Assembly: GCA_964509545.1 (NCBI GenBank)
Contig: CAZDXQ010000001.1
Span: 1 to 64,000 of the forward strand
From: JADJWR01 sp964509545
Lineage (GTDB): Bacteria; Pseudomonadota; Gammaproteobacteria; Burkholderiales; Burkholderiaceae_F
DNA: 64,000 nucleotides
Direction of reading: 5' to 3'
How positions within the stretch are numbered: position 1 is the first letter of the stretch; each line of letters begins with the position of its first letter. Shown here piece after piece: positions 61,410-64,000 of the stretch. The notes under the pieces are model-generated. The model saw only the letters and a program-made list of their open reading frames with translations. It searched no databases and had not been told where the DNA came from. Made by a program: the position numbers and the translations under genes.

Positions 61410-62165
61410 ATGGCCGCTATCGTCGGGGACATCGACACGCGCGAGATCCTTGTGCAGCAGAGCACTTCACGAGAAGCCGTGCTGCTGTGGTGGCTGCCGC
61501 TTCTCGCCGGCCTGCTGCCGGCGCTGGCCACGCTCGTCGCCTTCGAGCTGGCTGTGGCGCAGGGGCAGTTTCCCTCCTGCAATCCGCTGCTCGAGGGCTG
61601 CGTCTCGATCAGCCGCGCCGCCCGCCACGATCTGCCGAACATCCTGTTCCGCGCGCTGCTTCTGCCCGCGGCCACCTTGCAGGCGCTGGTGTGGTGGTTG
61701 ACGCCGACCTGGCTTGCGCGACTGGGCGACGCCGGCGATCGTCTGCTGCCCCCGCTGCCATGGATCGGGGTCATCGGCGCCGTCTTCCTCGTTCTGTATG
61801 GCACCTTCCTCGGCACCGAGGGCGCCGGCTACCAGTGGATGCGCCGCTATGGCGTGGTCGTCTACTTCGGTTTCACCTGCATCGCCATGCTGATCGTCGC
61901 CGGCGCTGCCCAGCGCGTCACCGCGGCAACCGGGCAGTTGCGACATGTCGGCGCGGGGCTTTATGCGCTGTGCGCCGTCCTGCCGCTGCTAGGCGTGGCC
62001 AATGCCACGTCGGCGCTGTATCTCGGCGATGAATCCGCGCGCGACGCGCTGGAGAACGTCACCGAATGGTGGGGGGCGCTGGTGTTCACCGTGTTCTTCG
62101 TGCTGCTGGCCTGGCTGTGGCGGTCGACGCGCTTTTCCGCGTCACTCGTTGCGCGCGGGCACTGA
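61410..62165 (+). CDS. Uncharacterised six-helix membrane protein
   Basis: A 251-residue protein with about six hydrophobic segments (near 27-50, 80-98, 110-132, 148-165, 180-200 and 222-240). A cysteine-containing loop, FPSCNPLLEGCVSISRAAR (about 54-72), follows the first helix. This resembles Frag1/DRAM/Sfk1-like proteins, but I am not sure of it. The start ATG 61410 gives a short charged N-terminus. It diverges from the FAD oxidase and converges on the kinase gene. Confidence 0.7.
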   Translation: MAAIVGDIDTREILVQQSTSREAVLLWWLPLLAGLLPALATLVAFELAVAQGQFPSCNPLLEGCVSISRAARHDLPNILFRALLLPAATLQALVWWLTPTWLARLGDAGDRLLPPLPWIGVIGAVFLVLYGTFLGTEGAGYQWMRRYGVVVYFGFTCIAMLIVAGAAQRVTAATGQLRHVGAGLYALCAVLPLLGVANATSALYLGDESARDALENVTEWWGALVFTVFFVLLAWLWRSTRFSASLVARGH

Positions 62166-62225
62166 CCGCGCCGGCGAAACCGCTGCGCGAACAGCTGCCG
62201 GCATGTCGTCCGCCCGCGCACTCGG

Positions 62226-63245
62226 TCAGGCCACCAGCGCCGGCTCCTGCATCGCGGCGACCTGCTCGCGCAGTTCCAGGATCTTCTGCTCCCAATAGCG
62301 GGGCGTTTCGAACCACGGAAAGGCGGCGGGAAACGCCGGGTCGTCCCAGCGCCGCGCGATCCACGCCGCGTAATGGATCAGACGCAGCGTGCGCAGCGCC
62401 TCGACGAGCAGCAGTTCGCGACGGTCGAATTCGGCGAAGTCCTCGTAGCCGGCAAGCAGGTCCGCGAGCTGCGCCTGCCGCTCCTCGCGCGAGCCGGACA
62501 GCAGCATCCACAGGTCCTGCACCGCCGGGCCCGTGCGCGCGTCGTCGAAGTCGACGAAATGCGGGCCGGCCTGCGGCCCCGCATCGGTCCACAGCACGTT
62601 GCCGACGTGCACATCGCCGTGCAGCCGGATCAGGCGCAACGCGCCCGCGCACTCGTAGCAGCGGCGCACGCCATCGAGCGCCTGCGCACTGACGCCAGCG
62701 TAAACGTCGCGCAGTTCGTGCGGCAGCCAGCCACTGTCGAGCAGCCAGGCGCGCGGTTCGTCGCCGAATGTGTCGACATCGAGCACCGGCCGGTGAACGA
62801 ACGGTCTCCCGCCACCAACGGCGTGGATACGGCCGATGAAGCGGCCCAGCCACTCTCGCACGACTCGGTCCTCGATCTCCGGCGCGCGCCCGCCGCGGCG
62901 CGGGTACAGCGCAAAGCGGTAGCCGGCGCGCTCGTGCAGCGTGCGGCCGTCGATCAGCAGCGGCGGCACCGCCGGCACCTCGGCATCGGCCAGTTCCTGC
63001 GTGAAGGCGTGCTCCTCGGCGATCTGCGCGTCGGTCCAGCGCGCCGGCCGGTAGAACTTGGCGACGATGAAGCGCTGCGCCCCGTCCTCGATACCAACCT
63101 GGAAGACTCGGTTCTCGTAACTGTTCAGCGCCAGCAGCGAGCCGGTGGTGACGAGACCCACGGCGTCGACCGCGTTGAGCACCGCGTCGGGCGTCAGGTC
63201 GGTGAACGGCGCGGCAGCAGACGGTCGTCCGATCATTTGCGACAT
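62226..63245 (-). CDS. SrkA/YihE-type stress kinase
   Basis: A 339-residue protein of the aminoglycoside phosphotransferase/choline kinase fold, SrkA subgroup. The opening FTDLTPDAVLNAVDAVGLVT, LNSYENRVFQVG, VAKFYRPARWTDAQIAEEH and the Brenner motif HGDVHVGNVLW (about residue 210) with VDFDDA are characteristic. In E. coli SrkA limits stress-induced cell death and phosphorylates Ser/Thr proteins. ATG 63245 is the best start. A second ATG lies nine bases later. Confidence 0.92.
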   Translation of the reverse strand: MSQMIGRPSAAAPFTDLTPDAVLNAVDAVGLVTTGSLLALNSYENRVFQVGIEDGAQRFIVAKFYRPARWTDAQIAEEHAFTQELADAEVPAVPPLLIDGRTLHERAGYRFALYPRRGGRAPEIEDRVVREWLGRFIGRIHAVGGGRPFVHRPVLDVDTFGDEPRAWLLDSGWLPHELRDVYAGVSAQALDGVRRCYECAGALRLIRLHGDVHVGNVLWTDAGPQAGPHFVDFDDARTGPAVQDLWMLLSGSREERQAQLADLLAGYEDFAEFDRRELLLVEALRTLRLIHYAAWIARRWDDPAFPAAFPWFETPRYWEQKILELREQVAAMQEPALVA

Positions 63246-63324
63246 GCTACCGAGCCTCGGCGAAGCACAACGGCGCCGCGGCGGCCGTGATACCTTGCGC
63301 GCGATCCAAAGGGGAGGCCGGGCC

Positions 63325-64000
63325 ATGCCCGCACAGGAATACCTGCGCCGCATCCTGAATGCGCGCGTCTACGACGTCGCCGAAGAAACGCCGTTGGAAG
63401 TGGCGCCGCAGCTGTCGGCGCGGCTGGCCAACCGCGTGCTCCTGAAGCGCGAGGACCTGCAGCCGGTGTTCAGCTTCAAGCTGCGCGGTGCCTATAACAA
63501 GATGGTGAACCTGCCGAAGGCAGCATTGAAGCGCGGCGTGATCGCCGCCAGCGCCGGCAACCACGCGCAGGGCGTGGCCCTGGCCGCCGCCAAGCTCGGC
63601 TGCCGCGCGGTGATCGTGATGCCGGTGACCACGCCGCAGGTCAAGATCGACGCCGTGCGCGCGCGCGGAGCCTCGGTCGTACTGCACGGCGACTCGTACT
63701 CGGACGCCTACGACCATGCGCTGGCCCTGCAGAAAAGGAAGGGCCTGACCTTCGTTCACCCCTTCGACGATCCGGACGTGATCGCCGGCCAGGGCACGAT
63801 CGGCATGGAGATCCTGCGCCAGCACCACCCGGCCGAGCACGGTCCATTGCACGCGGTGTTCGTCGCCATCGGCGGCGGCGGGCTGATCGCAGGCGTGGCC
63901 GCGTATATCAAGGCGCTGCAGCCGGGCATCAGGGTCATCGGCGTGCAGACGGAGGATTCTGACGCCATGGCGCGCTCGTTCGCCGCCGGCCGCCGTGTGC
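63325..64000 (+). CDS. ilvA: Threonine ammonia-lyase, 3' end missing
   Basis: The first 225 codons of a PLP-dependent enzyme, cut by the window edge. The translation opens AQEYLRRILNARVYDVAEET. The PLP lysine is K52 in FSFKLRGAYNKM, SAGNHAQGVALAA follows, and the phosphate-binding IGGGGLIAG is present near 193. It matches biosynthetic IlvA (threonine to 2-oxobutyrate, for isoleucine). GGGGAGG lies nine bases before the ATG. The C-terminal ACT-like regulatory domains would lie outside the window. Confidence 0.93.
   Translation, partial: MPAQEYLRRILNARVYDVAEETPLEVAPQLSARLANRVLLKREDLQPVFSFKLRGAYNKMVNLPKAALKRGVIAASAGNHAQGVALAAAKLGCRAVIVMPVTTPQVKIDAVRARGASVVLHGDSYSDAYDHALALQKRKGLTFVHPFDDPDVIAGQGTIGMEILRQHHPAEHGPLHAVFVAIGGGGLIAGVAAYIKALQPGIRVIGVQTEDSDAMARSFAAGRRV

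Overview
The window is high-GC bacterial chromosome with dense, short-spaced genes, many with 4-base ATGA overlaps. The gene set suggests a betaproteobacterium, most likely Burkholderiales. It has an aa3-type cytochrome oxidase cluster whose CoxB carries a C-terminal cytochrome c domain. It also has the ctaA/ctaB/sco genes next to rpoH-ftsX-ftsE, an orphan Bug-family solute-binding protein, polyhydroxybutyrate-related genes, and the fused FAD/Fe-S oxidase (DUF3683 type) common in that order. I see no rRNA, tRNA, CRISPR array, insertion sequence or prophage.

Region by region: 1-4.8 kb holds an OmpR-type response regulator and an ECF sigma factor that overlap tail to tail, then a cupin / MFS / DUF1622 / DUF302 cassette. 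4.9-9.5 kb is a 3-hydroxybutyrate / polyhydroxybutyrate-like operon (bdhA, acetoacetate-decarboxylase-like, phasin-like, patatin) followed by a flavin disulfide reductase. 9.5-17.2 kb has fadD, ychF, a DUF2868/DUF3482 membrane GTPase pair, a Nudix hydrolase and a membrane protein. 17.4-25.8 kb has an AsmA / MOSC / secretin-N-like operon, then a leftward DUF418 / M1 aminopeptidase / coaD / rsmD run. ftsY diverges from rsmD. 27.4-31.8 kb is accessory: a YgbA-family protein, a frameshifted pentaheme cytochrome, a decayed histidine-kinase tail and a Bug protein. 31.8-36 kb is the polyphosphate group (ppx, sixA, ppk1). 36.1-38.7 kb is ftsE-ftsX-rpoH, with a CIRCE operator in front of rpoH and a strong terminator after it.

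39.5-54.3 kb is the cytochrome c oxidase supercluster: sco, ctaB, ctaA, a SCO-like gene, surf1 and DUF2909 on one side, and coxC, DUF2970, ctaG, a 38-residue protein, coxA, coxB and DUF2244 on the other. It is split by a complete prkA-yeaH-spoVR stress operon on the opposite strand. The last 10 kb has a BON-LysM protein, bioC and comF back to back, a perfect 60-bp tandem duplication, a HIT protein coupled to the large FAD/Fe-S oxidase, a membrane protein, an SrkA-like kinase and the start of ilvA, which runs off the right edge.

The observations most worth following are: (i) four TGA-starting units at exact 11-bp spacing upstream of the ECF sigma gene, a related pair lying upstream of the response regulator; (ii) a G7-tract frameshift that splits an otherwise intact pentaheme cytochrome; (iii) an acetoacetate-decarboxylase-like protein with no lysine at all; (iv) the CIRCE site on rpoH; (v) an FtsE with a degenerate ABC signature; and (vi) the stress operon inserted in the oxidase cluster. 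No single locus can be claimed as a wholly new system from sequence alone. The response-regulator/sigma pair next to the cupin/DUF1622/DUF302 cassette is the best candidate for an undescribed regulatory unit.
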